Source: Chloroflexota bacterium
GTDB lineage: Bacteria > Chloroflexota > Anaerolineae > Anaerolineales > Villigracilaceae
DNA length: 64,000 bases
NCBI GenBank assembly: GCA_021414245.1
Contig: JAIOOU010000004.1
Span: 124,001-188,000, forward strand
Direction of reading: 5' to 3'
Shown: in pieces, positions 17,926-26,257 of the stretch
Position numbering within the stretch: the first letter of the stretch is position 1
Layout: each line of letters opens with the position of its first letter
Made by a program: the position numbers and the translations under genes
Notes under the pieces: model-generated
What the model saw: the letters and a program-made list of their open reading frames with translations, nothing else
Told to the model about the DNA's origin: nothing
Databases searched by the model: none

Positions 17926-20121
17926 ATGCTAAATGAACTCCGTCCCGGCATTCAATTTCGCCAATATCAACTCCTCGAGCAGATCGGCGTGGGGGGGCAG
18001 GGCGTTGTCTGGTCGGCCGAGGACCTCCAGCGGAACGACATTGTCGCCATCAAATACAATGAAATTCTAGATTCAGAGGAACAGCAGGCGGATGACGAGA
18101 TGTTCGAACGGCAGCTGGGAAAGCTGCTTACAATTCAACATCCCAATATTCTTCCGGTCTACGATTTCGGCCTGGAGAAGCAGGTCCGCTATCTGGTTTC
18201 CCCGTATATTTCCGGAGGGTCGTTATTTGAACGGATCCATCAGAGTCCGCTGTCCTTTGAGGATGCCTTGCGTTATTCAACCGAGATCGCGTCTGCGTTG
18301 GATTACCTGCACGGACAGGGGGTGATTCACCGCGATATCAAGTCATCCAATATATTGCTGAGTTTAAAGAACAGGACCTATCTTGCCGATTTCGGTCTGG
18401 CGCGGTCCGTATCCACCACCACCCAGGCCCTGCACACCGGCCGGGGAACACCTCCCTATGCCCCGCCCGAACAACACAAGCTTTTGGAGATCACGCCGAA
18501 GTCTGACATCTACAGCTTCGGCATCCTTCTTTATGAGATCTTCACCGGCCACCTGCCCTGGGATGGGGAGAGCATTCTGGGCATAAAACAACTGTATTCG
18601 AACAGCGAACTCCCGGATCCCTGCGAGCTTAATAGCACATTGCCGCCGCTCATGAAGGATGTCCTGCGTCGCGTGACCTCGGCGGACCCGGCGGTCAGGC
18701 CCTCCTCCGCCCGGGAGGTCATGAAGATGCTTTATTACATCTTCAACATCAAGGACTTCCCCCTTTCCAATGAATTGACAATTGACCGGGCTTCGATCCG
18801 CTCGCATGACGCTGATGAACTGTTTACCCGGAATCTGATGCGTTGGTCCATGGACGATGATACAACCGAACCCGGCCTGACAAAATTTGCATTGATCCAC
18901 GTTGACCAAAAGCTAAAGGATATGGAGAAGACCGGAGGGCGGATCGGCCAGTTCCTGCTGTTCCATGCAGTCAAGTATGGATACCACGAGGATCATTGGT
19001 GGCGGAAGGTTGCCGACCCCCGGGAGAGGCTGCTGGTATCTTCAGCCTTGCTGGCCAGACGCAATGAGGTGATCGCGACCCGTGTGATGTCCCACCTGGT
19101 CAGGGACCAGGTCATTCGCAAAATGCCGGGCGAACAGCTTGCCGCAGTCACCGCTCCGCTTCTGGAAACCGTGCTCAAGTCAACCAATCCGGCTTTATCC
19201 TATAAATTGCTTTCCGCATTACATGCACTTGTCCCGGCCGGTTCCGCATGGGGCGGCTCAATCTTGAGCGCGGAGTTGAGCAGACTTTTGGGTGAGCTGG
19301 CGGCCAATGATTCGGATGTCGGAGACCAGGCAGCGTGCCTGATCGGACATTTACGTTCCCAGCCGGCCCTCCAGATCCTGTCAAAGGCGGCAGACTCAGA
19401 CCGCCTGATTCCGGCTCTTCTGGAAGTCCAGCGTTCCGCCGGACACCTGCCGGCTTTTGTGTCCGCGAACATCCGTTGGCGGGTGACGCTGGAGTGGGTT
19501 GCTCAGCGTTTGACGGTTCAGCCGGCCCGTTTGTTTGCCGCCTATATGCTTGCACTGGCGGGTGCCACTCTTGGGATCGGTACGCAGGTATATCTAACCT
19601 ATCGTCTGCCTGAATTCATGGATGCGGCCCGCATCTCGGCTTCGCTGGAGCAGGGCCTGATCACCGGTGTCATCTTTAGCCTCGGCATTCTGCTTTCACG
19701 GGTGATCGTTGAGCGTTTTGCCGGAGCGGGTGCGCTCCTGCGGCTTGCCCTGGGAACTGTGGCCGGCGCAGTTGGAATGAATATTGCCATGTTTATCTTC
19801 CACGTGCTCTTCATCAATACGCCCCCGGGCGGATTCCTGATCACCCTGGGTTGTACTTTGATCGCCTTTACCTATTCATTGGGTGGATTGATCCGGTATC
19901 GTTGGGTCGCGATGGTCCTTTCCTCAGGCGCCATTGTTCTTGCGATCAGCAGTACCTGGGCGGCACATCTTGCCCTGGCCTCCTCCATCACCGAATGGAC
20001 GCCGATGTTCCTGTATGATTACAACTGGTCCTGGTCACAGATTTTGATCGCGGCCGGCATGGTCGGAGTCTGGATGGGTGTATTGGGAAACCTGGTCGGG
20101 CTGGTTGTAAAAGAGACCTAG
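17926..20121 (+). CDS. Membrane-anchored Ser/Thr protein kinase
   Basis: 731 residues. An N-terminal Hanks-type kinase (about 12-270): glycine loop IGVGGQGVVW, Lys in VAIKYNE, catalytic loop HRDIKSSN near 136-143, DFGLA near 155-159, activation-segment end GTPPYAPPE. All catalytic residues are present, so it should be active. The middle (about 290-530) is helical without a family I can name. The C-terminus (about 535-731) has around six hydrophobic segments, an unusual membrane anchor; no PASTA repeats are seen. It probably phosphorylates Thr on partners read by the FHA proteins of this window. It follows the Thr-repeat surface protein by 40 bases. Confidence 0.92.
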   Translation: MLNELRPGIQFRQYQLLEQIGVGGQGVVWSAEDLQRNDIVAIKYNEILDSEEQQADDEMFERQLGKLLTIQHPNILPVYDFGLEKQVRYLVSPYISGGSLFERIHQSPLSFEDALRYSTEIASALDYLHGQGVIHRDIKSSNILLSLKNRTYLADFGLARSVSTTTQALHTGRGTPPYAPPEQHKLLEITPKSDIYSFGILLYEIFTGHLPWDGESILGIKQLYSNSELPDPCELNSTLPPLMKDVLRRVTSADPAVRPSSAREVMKMLYYIFNIKDFPLSNELTIDRASIRSHDADELFTRNLMRWSMDDDTTEPGLTKFALIHVDQKLKDMEKTGGRIGQFLLFHAVKYGYHEDHWWRKVADPRERLLVSSALLARRNEVIATRVMSHLVRDQVIRKMPGEQLAAVTAPLLETVLKSTNPALSYKLLSALHALVPAGSAWGGSILSAELSRLLGELAANDSDVGDQAACLIGHLRSQPALQILSKAADSDRLIPALLEVQRSAGHLPAFVSANIRWRVTLEWVAQRLTVQPARLFAAYMLALAGATLGIGTQVYLTYRLPEFMDAARISASLEQGLITGVIFSLGILLSRVIVERFAGAGALLRLALGTVAGAVGMNIAMFIFHVLFINTPPGGFLITLGCTLIAFTYSLGGLIRYRWVAMVLSSGAIVLAISSTWAAHLALASSITEWTPMFLYDYNWSWSQILIAAGMVGVWMGVLGNLVGLVVKET

Positions 20122-20183
20122 CTCCATTCCGCTCAATCTCGGATAAAATCATCTCGGTTCTCTATCATCAGGATGCATAAATC

Positions 20184-21182
20184 ATGAAAATATTGATCAT
20201 GGGCGGCACCCGCTTTCTCGGACGTCATCTGGTTAACTCGGCCCGCGCCCGCGGACACGAAGTGACCCTCTTCAACCGTGGACAATCCAATCCCGATCTG
20301 TTCGGCCAGGTTGAAAAGATCCGTGGCGACCGGGAAAAGGATCTGGATAAACTTTCCGGCCGCAACTGGGATGCGGTCATTGACACCTGCGGATATGTCC
20401 CGCGCATCGTCCGCTCTTCCGCCGGCGCGTTGAAGGGCAGGGTGGAACAATATGTCTTTATCTCCAGCATTTCCGTGTATTCTGATTTTTCGAAAATTGG
20501 AATCAACGAAAGCGGTCCGCTGGGCCGGATCGAAGATGAGACGGTCGAGGAGATTACCGGCGAGTCCTACGGACCGTTGAAGGTCCTGTGCGAAAAAGCT
20601 GTGCAGGAAGTCTTTGGGATCAACTCGCTGATCGTTCGTCCGGGGCTGATTGTAGGTCCGCACGACCCGACCGACCGTTTCACCTACTGGCCCGTGCGCG
20701 TGGCCCGCGGCGGGCAGGTTCTTGCCCCCGATCGGCCGGATGCCCTGACCCAGATCATTGATGTGCGCGACCTGTCGGATTTTGTCGTTGAATTGATCGA
20801 GCAGAACGTATCGGGTGTATTTAACGCCACCGGTCCCGATCATGAATTGAGATTTGGATACCTGCTTGATACCTGCAAACTGGTCAGCGCCAGCGATGCA
20901 AAATTCAAATGGGCCCCGCTTGAATTCCTCATAAAAAATAAAGTTGAGCCGTGGAGCGATCTGCCCGCCTGGCTTCCCGATTCCGGGGAGAACGCGGGTT
21001 CCTCCCGCGTGGATGTCACCAAGGCCGTCCGGGCCGGTTTGAAATTCCTTCCACTGGAAAAAACCGTACGGGACACCCTTGATTGGGCGAACACGCGTCC
21101 GGTCGATCACAACTGGCGGGCAGGCCTGACGCCCGGACGTGAAAAAGAATTGCTGGATCTGTTGCAGGCCGATGTTCAATAG
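20184..21182 (+). CDS. NAD(P)-dependent epimerase/dehydratase (extended SDR)
   Basis: 332 residues. The N-terminal GGTRFLGRHL is the dinucleotide-binding loop of atypical or extended SDRs. FISSISVYSD supplies the active-site Ser and YGPLK the YxxxK pair. RPGLIVGPHDPTDR and IIDVRDLSDFVV are typical of the nucleoside-diphosphate-sugar epimerase-like group. The substrate is unknown; relatives include sugar epimerases and plant isoflavone-reductase-like proteins. Its 3' end overlaps the biotin carboxylase start by 11 bases, so translation is coupled with the acyl-CoA carboxylase genes, which hints at a role in the same pathway. Confidence 0.88.
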   Translation: MKILIMGGTRFLGRHLVNSARARGHEVTLFNRGQSNPDLFGQVEKIRGDREKDLDKLSGRNWDAVIDTCGYVPRIVRSSAGALKGRVEQYVFISSISVYSDFSKIGINESGPLGRIEDETVEEITGESYGPLKVLCEKAVQEVFGINSLIVRPGLIVGPHDPTDRFTYWPVRVARGGQVLAPDRPDALTQIIDVRDLSDFVVELIEQNVSGVFNATGPDHELRFGYLLDTCKLVSASDAKFKWAPLEFLIKNKVEPWSDLPAWLPDSGENAGSSRVDVTKAVRAGLKFLPLEKTVRDTLDWANTRPVDHNWRAGLTPGREKELLDLLQADVQ

Positions 21183-22659
21183 GATCCTGATCGCCAATCG
21201 CGGCGAGATCGCCCTGCGCGTCATGCGTGCCTGCCGTGAGCTTGGCATTCAAACCGTGGCCGTGTATTCCGAGGCGGACCGGAACTCCCCGCATGTGCAT
21301 TTCGCCGACGAAACTGTTTTGTTGGGCGGTGCCTCCCCCCGCGAATCTTATTTGAATGTGGACAGACTGGTCGCGGCAGCTACTCAAGCCCGGGCGGATG
21401 CCATCCACCCGGGCTATGGTTTTCTCTCTGAGAACGCTTCCTTCGCAGCGGCAGTTGACTCTGCCGGCCTGACCTTCATCGGCCCTTCGGCAGAATCCAT
21501 TCGTGCCATGGGGGACAAGGCTCAATCAAAGATCGCGATGAAAAAAGCGGGTGTGCCGACCGTGCCGGGTTTTGAAGGCCTCGAGTCCGAAAAGGATTTC
21601 AGGAGGGCTGCAAAAGAGATCGGCTATCCCGTGTTGATCAAAGCCTCTGCGGGCGGAGGCGGCAAGGGCATGCGTGTCGTCCATGAAGACAGCCAATTGT
21701 CCGAGGCCATTGAGTCCGCCAGGCGCGAAGCCCTGAACTCCTTTGGCGATGAAGGATTGCTGATTGAAAAATATCTTGCGGATGCCCATCACATTGAATT
21801 CCAGGTCTTCGGCGACCGGCATGGAAACCTTGTTCATTTGTTTGAACGCGAATGTTCCGTGCAGAGGCGGCATCAAAAGATCATCGAGGAGACCCCTTCA
21901 GCGCTGTTAACCCCAGAAATTCGGGAAGAGATGGGGCAGGCTGCGGTGGCCGCCGCCAGGGCGGTGGATTATTACAATGCGGGCACCATCGAATTTATCT
22001 TCGATCCAAAGACCCGGCAATATTATTTTCTTGAAATGAACACCCGCCTGCAGGTGGAACACCCGGTCACGGAGGCGGTCACCGGGATCGATCTGGTCCA
22101 GTGGCAGATCCGCATCGCGGCAGGAGAGAAATTTCCCTTTTCCCAAAAGGACATTCACCAGCATGGACACGCCATCGAGTGCCGGGTGTATGCCGAGGAT
22201 CCGGCCAATGGGTTCATGCCAAGCACGGGCGTGCTTCTGCAATTCGGCGAGCCGAAAGGCCCCGGCATCCGTGTGGATTCAGGATTTGTCACCGGCAGCG
22301 AGGTAACTCATTTCTACGATCCTCTCCTGGCGAAATTGATTGTCCATGCCGGAGACCGCACGGCAGCCATGCAAAGAATGCAGATGGCCCTGCGGGAATT
22401 CGTCGTACATGGGGTGGTGACCAATATCGACTTTATGCAGGCCGTTCTAAGGCATGATGATTTTGCCAAGGGCAATGTGTCCACAAGATGGGTGGAGGAG
22501 AATTTCAAGGAATGGCAAACGCCCCAACCCTCGACAGAATCCCTGATCGCGGCCGCGCTCGCGGATGTGGCTTTTCCAGGCTCAAAAGCGCAGCCAGCCG
22601 TTTCCAACGAGACGGATCCCTTTAATCCGTGGAAGCAAATGAATAATTACAGGAATTAA
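21172..22659 (+). CDS. Biotin carboxylase subunit of an acyl-CoA carboxylase
   Basis: About 495 residues. ATP-grasp enzyme that carboxylates biotin using ATP and bicarbonate. N-terminal FNRILIANRGEIALRVMRAC, glycine-rich loop ASAGGGGKGMRVV, KIIEETPS, and the metal/biotin region FLEMNTRLQVEHPVTE are all intact. A C-terminal biotin-carboxylase domain is present but no biotinyl domain; the carrier is the separate gene at 22747. ATG 21172 overlaps the SDR gene by 11 bases; a start at 21139 would extend further into it. Likely partner of the carboxyltransferase at 12642 (methylcrotonyl-CoA type), though service to more than one carboxylase cannot be excluded. Confidence 0.94.
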   Translation: MFNRILIANRGEIALRVMRACRELGIQTVAVYSEADRNSPHVHFADETVLLGGASPRESYLNVDRLVAAATQARADAIHPGYGFLSENASFAAAVDSAGLTFIGPSAESIRAMGDKAQSKIAMKKAGVPTVPGFEGLESEKDFRRAAKEIGYPVLIKASAGGGGKGMRVVHEDSQLSEAIESARREALNSFGDEGLLIEKYLADAHHIEFQVFGDRHGNLVHLFERECSVQRRHQKIIEETPSALLTPEIREEMGQAAVAAARAVDYYNAGTIEFIFDPKTRQYYFLEMNTRLQVEHPVTEAVTGIDLVQWQIRIAAGEKFPFSQKDIHQHGHAIECRVYAEDPANGFMPSTGVLLQFGEPKGPGIRVDSGFVTGSEVTHFYDPLLAKLIVHAGDRTAAMQRMQMALREFVVHGVVTNIDFMQAVLRHDDFAKGNVSTRWVEENFKEWQTPQPSTESLIAAALADVAFPGSKAQPAVSNETDPFNPWKQMNNYRN

Positions 22660-22665
22660 GATGCA

Positions 22666-22735
22666 TGTCATGCCGGGCATGGTGAAGCATCTCCAAGCCG
22701 TTGTGCCGAGACTCTTCGCCGGGTTCGGAGCGACA
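22666..22735. repeat. REP-like imperfect palindrome
   Basis: The gap between the biotin carboxylase and carrier genes is filled by arms of 28 bases each: the left begins TGTCATGCCGGGCATGG and ends GAAGCATCTC, the right runs from GAGACTCTTC to GGAGCGACA. They pair at 18 of 28 positions plus several G-T pairs. It shares TGTCA, CCGG and AAGCATCTC with the element at 1609-1655, so both probably belong to one dispersed family. Confidence 0.65.
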
Positions 22736-22746
22736 TCTTTCAAATC

Positions 22747-23217
22747 ATGAAAACAACCTTTGATACCCAAACCATTGAGATCAACCCGTCAGGCGGGAAT
22801 TATTCGGCTGTGCTTGGCGGGAGGATCATTTCCATTCAGATCCTGCGCGCCGAAAACGGCCGCATGGACCTGCTGATCGATGGTCAGCGCGTGAATGCGC
22901 AGGTCTCCTCCGACGGGGCCAGACGCTGGGTGACCGTGAACGGCCGCACCCTGATGCTGACCAAAACATCCGGTGCGAAACGGGGCGTCCGCCACGATCA
23001 TGCCGGGGGATTGATCGCGCCCATGCCCGGTCAGGTAAGAAGCGTGACCGTGGGTGTGGGGGATGCGGTTAAGAAGGGACAGACCCTTTTGACGATGGAA
23101 GCCATGAAGATGGAGATCCGCATCCAGGCCCTGAAGGATGGGCTGGTGAAGGCGGTCCATGTGACGCAGGGGCAGACCGTTGAACGCGAACAGATCCTGA
23201 TCGAAATGGAGGACTGA
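22747..23217 (+). CDS. Biotin carboxyl carrier subunit
   Basis: 156 residues. The C-terminal biotinyl domain (about 80-155) has the modified Lys in EAMKME, preceded by APMPGQVRSV and followed by VTQGQTVEREQILIEMED. The first 75 residues form a beta-rich domain (YSAVLGGRIISIQI, RRWVTVNGRTLML) like the carboxyltransferase-binding part of fused alpha subunits, so this is the detached C-terminal half of an MCC/PCC-alpha-type chain. It swings biotin between the carboxylase (21172) and carboxyltransferase (12642). The MaoC gene begins with the base after its stop. Confidence 0.93.
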   Translation: MKTTFDTQTIEINPSGGNYSAVLGGRIISIQILRAENGRMDLLIDGQRVNAQVSSDGARRWVTVNGRTLMLTKTSGAKRGVRHDHAGGLIAPMPGQVRSVTVGVGDAVKKGQTLLTMEAMKMEIRIQALKDGLVKAVHVTQGQTVEREQILIEMED

Positions 23218-23673
23218 ATGGCCGGAAAATATTTTGAGGATCTCGAAGTGGGGATGCATTTCAAACATTCGGCGGGGCGCACGATCACCGAGATGGATAA
23301 CATGCTTTTCTCGGCCCTGACGATGAACACCCAGCCGTTGCATGTTAATGAGGAGTTCGCGGCGAATACCGAGTTCGGCCAGCGGATCGTGAACGGCATT
23401 TTCACGCTTGGTCTGGTGGTCGGGTTGACGGTTTCGGAATTGAGCGAAGGCACGATCGTCGCAAATTTAAGCTATGACAAGGTTATACATCCACATCCCA
23501 CTTTTCATAACGATACGATCTACGCCGAGACGGAGGTGCTGGAAAAACGCGAATCCAAATCCCGGCCGAATGCGGGGATTGTCAAGTTCAGGCATTGGGG
23601 CAAGAAGTCCGATGGCACGGTCAAGATCGAGTTTGAACGAACAGCCATGTTCCTAAAGAGGCCGGTGGAGTGA
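23218..23673 (+). CDS. MaoC-family hot-dog hydratase
   Basis: 151 residues, a single hot-dog domain of the MaoC/R-hydratase group, which adds water across the double bond of an enoyl-CoA. GRTITEMDNMLFS and TMNTQPLHVNEEFA correspond to the hydratase motif; the usual Asp of GDxNPxH is Asn here while the His is kept, a pattern I associate with mesaconyl-CoA-hydratase-like members. It starts directly after the biotin carrier stop. With the CitE-like lyase at 24523, a hydration-then-cleavage pair for a branched C5 or C6 acyl-CoA is a reasonable inference. Confidence 0.85.
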   Translation: MAGKYFEDLEVGMHFKHSAGRTITEMDNMLFSALTMNTQPLHVNEEFAANTEFGQRIVNGIFTLGLVVGLTVSELSEGTIVANLSYDKVIHPHPTFHNDTIYAETEVLEKRESKSRPNAGIVKFRHWGKKSDGTVKIEFERTAMFLKRPVE

Positions 23674-23888
23674 AATTCGGCCTCGCCCGGCTTCCTGCAG
23701 CATTTTCAGGGGGTGAAATCCACATCCAAGTTGATGACATTTGTAGGAATTTTCCAATTCCCCATAGTACTTTGGTAACCCACCTTACAAAGAGTTATCA
23801 ATGGGTTTAATGCGGCAATCCAGGCTTGCTCATGGTGTATTATTAAAATTGTTTTATAAAAAACTCCACCTGTTTCAGGATGTTTGAA

Positions 23889-24368
23889 ATGAATACTCAT
23901 GCCTTTATAAAGTTCTGCCCGTCCTGTAAGCTGGGCATTGATGCGAATTCGATTGTTTGCAGGCATTGCGGCGCAATTTTGGATTTAACCCCGCCGGGTT
24001 CCACTCCAAAGGATAATAATCTGGTGGCGGGTCTGCCGCGCCCCAAGGCTGGACTGGCTGTGTATCCCTCTGGTACCACCACGCCGATCGCCGTGACAGA
24101 GGACAAGGAATTCGTCCTTGGGCGTGAAACCGGCGGCGAGTCGGAGAAGATTGTTGATCTGACCAGCCTGGATGGGTTTGCGATGGGGGTTTCAAGACGG
24201 CATGCAATGATCCGCGCAGTGGAGAACGGATATATGTTGATCGATCTGAACAGCTCGAATGGCACGTGGCTGAATGGACAGATCCTTGTGCCGACGATCT
24301 TATACGAACTGCCGAGCGGGTCGAACGTGCAACTGGGGCATTTAAAGCTGGTGGTCATCTATCAATAA
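23889..24368 (+). CDS. FHA-domain protein with N-terminal zinc ribbon
   Basis: About 159 residues and a paralogue of the protein at 15454-15999. The zinc ribbon (CPSC, ten residues, CRHC) is followed by a Pro-rich linker and an FHA domain with [14 protein letters not shown] and [11 protein letters not shown], all phosphothreonine-contact residues present. A cytoplasmic phosphopeptide reader. ATG 23889 is chosen as AGGA lies 8 bases before it; ATG 23880 has no room for a ribosome site. A 215-base gap precedes it, AT-rich towards the gene and probably carrying its promoter. A terminator follows, so it appears to be its own transcription unit dropped into the acyl-CoA gene run. Confidence 0.87.
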   Translation: MNTHAFIKFCPSCKLGIDANSIVCRHCGAILDLTPPGSTPKDNNLVAGLPRPKAGLAVYPSGTTTPIAVTEDKEFVLGRETGGESEKIVDLTSLDGFAMGVSRRHAMIRAVENGYMLIDLNSSNGTWLNGQILVPTILYELPSGSNVQLGHLKLVVIYQ

Positions 24369-24404
24369 GCAGTCATGACCTGAAAATCGAAACCATTAAA
24401 GTCC

Positions 24405-24433
24405 ACGCGAATTCATTGAATTCGCGTTTTTTT
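24405..24433 (+). terminator. Rho-independent terminator
   Basis: A perfect 10-bp stem, ACGCGAATTC (24405-24414) with GAATTCGCGT (24418-24427), a 3-base loop and seven T. It ends the zinc-ribbon FHA gene. Confidence 0.88.
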
Positions 24434-24522
24434 ATTCCGTACGCAGGAATACGCGATTAATGCTATTATCGGTCGAAAGTATTTTGATCCGGCCGTTCCG
24501 GTCAATTCAATTGGGAGTATTT

Positions 24523-25395
24523 ATGCATTCACGACGGGCCCTGCTTTACATGCCGGGCGATAACTGGAAGATGATCACGAAATCGGTCACACTCGGTGTG
24601 GACTCCATCTGTATGGACATGGAGGACGGCACGGCGCTGAATAAAAAGGCCGAAGCCCGCGCCACCATCGCGAAAGCCCTGCAGGAATTGGATTTCGGCA
24701 GGAGTGAAAAACTGGCACGGATCAATTCCATTGGATCGGGATGGGAAAAAGAAGATATCGAAGCCGTGCTGCCATTTCACCCGGATGGGATCGTGATCCC
24801 CAAGGTCGAATCCTTCGAGCAGGTGGAATGGGCGGACAGGATCATCGAAGCCGCCGAACTTAAACAGGGCTGGCCGGTCAAATCGGTTCGCGTGCTGATC
24901 GGGGTGGAAACAGCCAGGGGGATCATGAATCTCAGGGAGATCGCGGCACATCCGCGGTTGGATGCGGTCATTTTTGGCGGGGAGGATTTTGCCGCTTCGA
25001 TCGGTGCGACCCGCACCCGCGAAGCCGTGGAATTATCCTATGCGCGGCAGGCCGTGGTGGTGACCTGTGCCGCCTATGATCTGCAGGCGATTGATATTGT
25101 CACGATCGATTATCGGGACCTGAAAGCCTTGCGGGCCGAATCTGAATTTGGCGCGCGGCTCGGGTATTCCGGAAAACAGATCATTCACCCCGCACAGATC
25201 GAGCCGGTTCAAACCGCCTTCACACCCGATGACGCCTCCATTTCGTACGCGCGGCGTATCGTGGAAACATTTGAAGCCAGCCAACAGGCAGGCAAAGGTG
25301 CGTACTCACTGGATGGCAAAATGATCGACATGCCGCTCTTGAAGAACGCACAAAAGCTGCTGGCGCGGGCGAGGGCAGCCGGAAAACAGGTTTGA
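24523..25395 (+). CDS. CoA-ester lyase, CitE/HpcH-HpaI family
   Basis: About 290 residues. A TIM-barrel lyase of the CitE-like group, which cleaves or forms 3-hydroxyacyl-CoA esters such as malyl-CoA or citramalyl-CoA with a divalent metal. Seen: RRALLYMPGD at the N-terminus, DMEDGTALNKKAEAR (acidic metal-binding turn), ARINSIGSGWEKED, VIPKVES, LIGVETARGIMNL and FGGEDFAASIGATRTRE. A catalytic partner for the MaoC hydratase at 23218 is likely. ATG 24523 has GGGAG at the right distance; the frame is open to 24460 but that stretch lies against the preceding terminator. The substrate is not determined. Confidence 0.88.
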   Translation: MHSRRALLYMPGDNWKMITKSVTLGVDSICMDMEDGTALNKKAEARATIAKALQELDFGRSEKLARINSIGSGWEKEDIEAVLPFHPDGIVIPKVESFEQVEWADRIIEAAELKQGWPVKSVRVLIGVETARGIMNLREIAAHPRLDAVIFGGEDFAASIGATRTREAVELSYARQAVVVTCAAYDLQAIDIVTIDYRDLKALRAESEFGARLGYSGKQIIHPAQIEPVQTAFTPDDASISYARRIVETFEASQQAGKGAYSLDGKMIDMPLLKNAQKLLARARAAGKQV

Positions 25396-25414
25396 TGGAA
25401 TTAAGGAGTTTGAT

Positions 25415-26257
25415 TTGTTATCGATACTTTATGGTCTGGGTGCCGCGCTAAGCTGGGGCGCGGGTGATTTCACCGGGGGATTGGCCGCCCGCAAGGTGGG
25501 TGCGTTTCGTTCAGTCTTTTATGCTGAAGTGATCGGTGTGCTCGCACTTTTTATTGCAGTGGCTTTTGCAGGCGAACCCCTTCCGGGTGCGAAAAGCTGG
25601 CTGGTGGCCACGCTGGCTGGAATGCTTGGCTCGGTTGGATTAATCCTTTTGTATCAGGCAATGGCCACCGGGTTAATGAGCATCGCTGCGCCGGTTTCGG
25701 CCCTGTTGGCGGCAGCGCTGCCCGTCCTGGTTGGAGTCTGGACACAGGGCCTGCCGAAATTTTCCACCCTGCTTGGATTTGGTTTCGCCTTGTTCGCGGT
25801 GTGGATGGTCTCCCAGGGCGAAGGCGGCATCAAGGATGTTTTCTCGCATCTTTCGGACCTGAAATTGCCTCTGTTTGCGGGAATTGGCTTTGGCCTTTAT
25901 TTTGTTTTCATGCACGAAGCCACCAAAGACGGGGCAACCGTATGGCCCATGGTGGCATCCCGTACGGGCGGGATGCTGCTCATTGTGGCGTACCTGCTTA
26001 TCTCACGGTCCACCTGGAGGATCGATCCCTCCGCCTGGCCGGTCATTACCATGAATGGCATCCTGGATATCGGCGGGAATTTCTTTTTCGTCCTTGCCAG
26101 TCAAATCGGCAGGCTGGATGTTTCGTCCGTCTTAAGTGCGCTTTTCCCGGGCGCCACCGTCATGCTGGCCTGGATCGTCCTCAAGGAACGACTGACCCGT
26201 AATCAATGGATCGGGATCGTTGCCGCCCTGACCGCTATTGTGCTGATGACGATTTGA
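25415..26257 (+). CDS. DMT-superfamily (EamA) transporter
   Basis: 280 residues with about ten hydrophobic segments in two EamA halves (LYGLGAALSWGAGDFTGGLA opening the first; WPVITMNGILDIGGNFFF and VLSALFPGATVMLAWIVLKE in the second). Drug/metabolite transporters mostly export small organic compounds; the cargo is unknown. TTG 25415 is the start: AAGGAG lies six bases before it and no ATG fits. It follows the CitE-like gene by 19 bases and is probably co-transcribed. Its end overlaps the convergent sensor kinase gene by 23 bases. Confidence 0.88.
   Translation: MLSILYGLGAALSWGAGDFTGGLAARKVGAFRSVFYAEVIGVLALFIAVAFAGEPLPGAKSWLVATLAGMLGSVGLILLYQAMATGLMSIAAPVSALLAAALPVLVGVWTQGLPKFSTLLGFGFALFAVWMVSQGEGGIKDVFSHLSDLKLPLFAGIGFGLYFVFMHEATKDGATVWPMVASRTGGMLLIVAYLLISRSTWRIDPSAWPVITMNGILDIGGNFFFVLASQIGRLDVSSVLSALFPGATVMLAWIVLKERLTRNQWIGIVAALTAIVLMTI

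Noticed and set aside
20133-21248. A 371-residue minus-strand frame opposite the SDR/epimerase gene
   Set aside because: The plus-strand protein has clear SDR motifs; the minus frame has no motif and arises from codon bias.
23706-23966. An 86-residue minus-strand frame in the gap before the second zinc-ribbon FHA gene
   Set aside because: It overlaps the 5' end of the FHA gene on the opposite strand, has no ribosome site and shows no motif.
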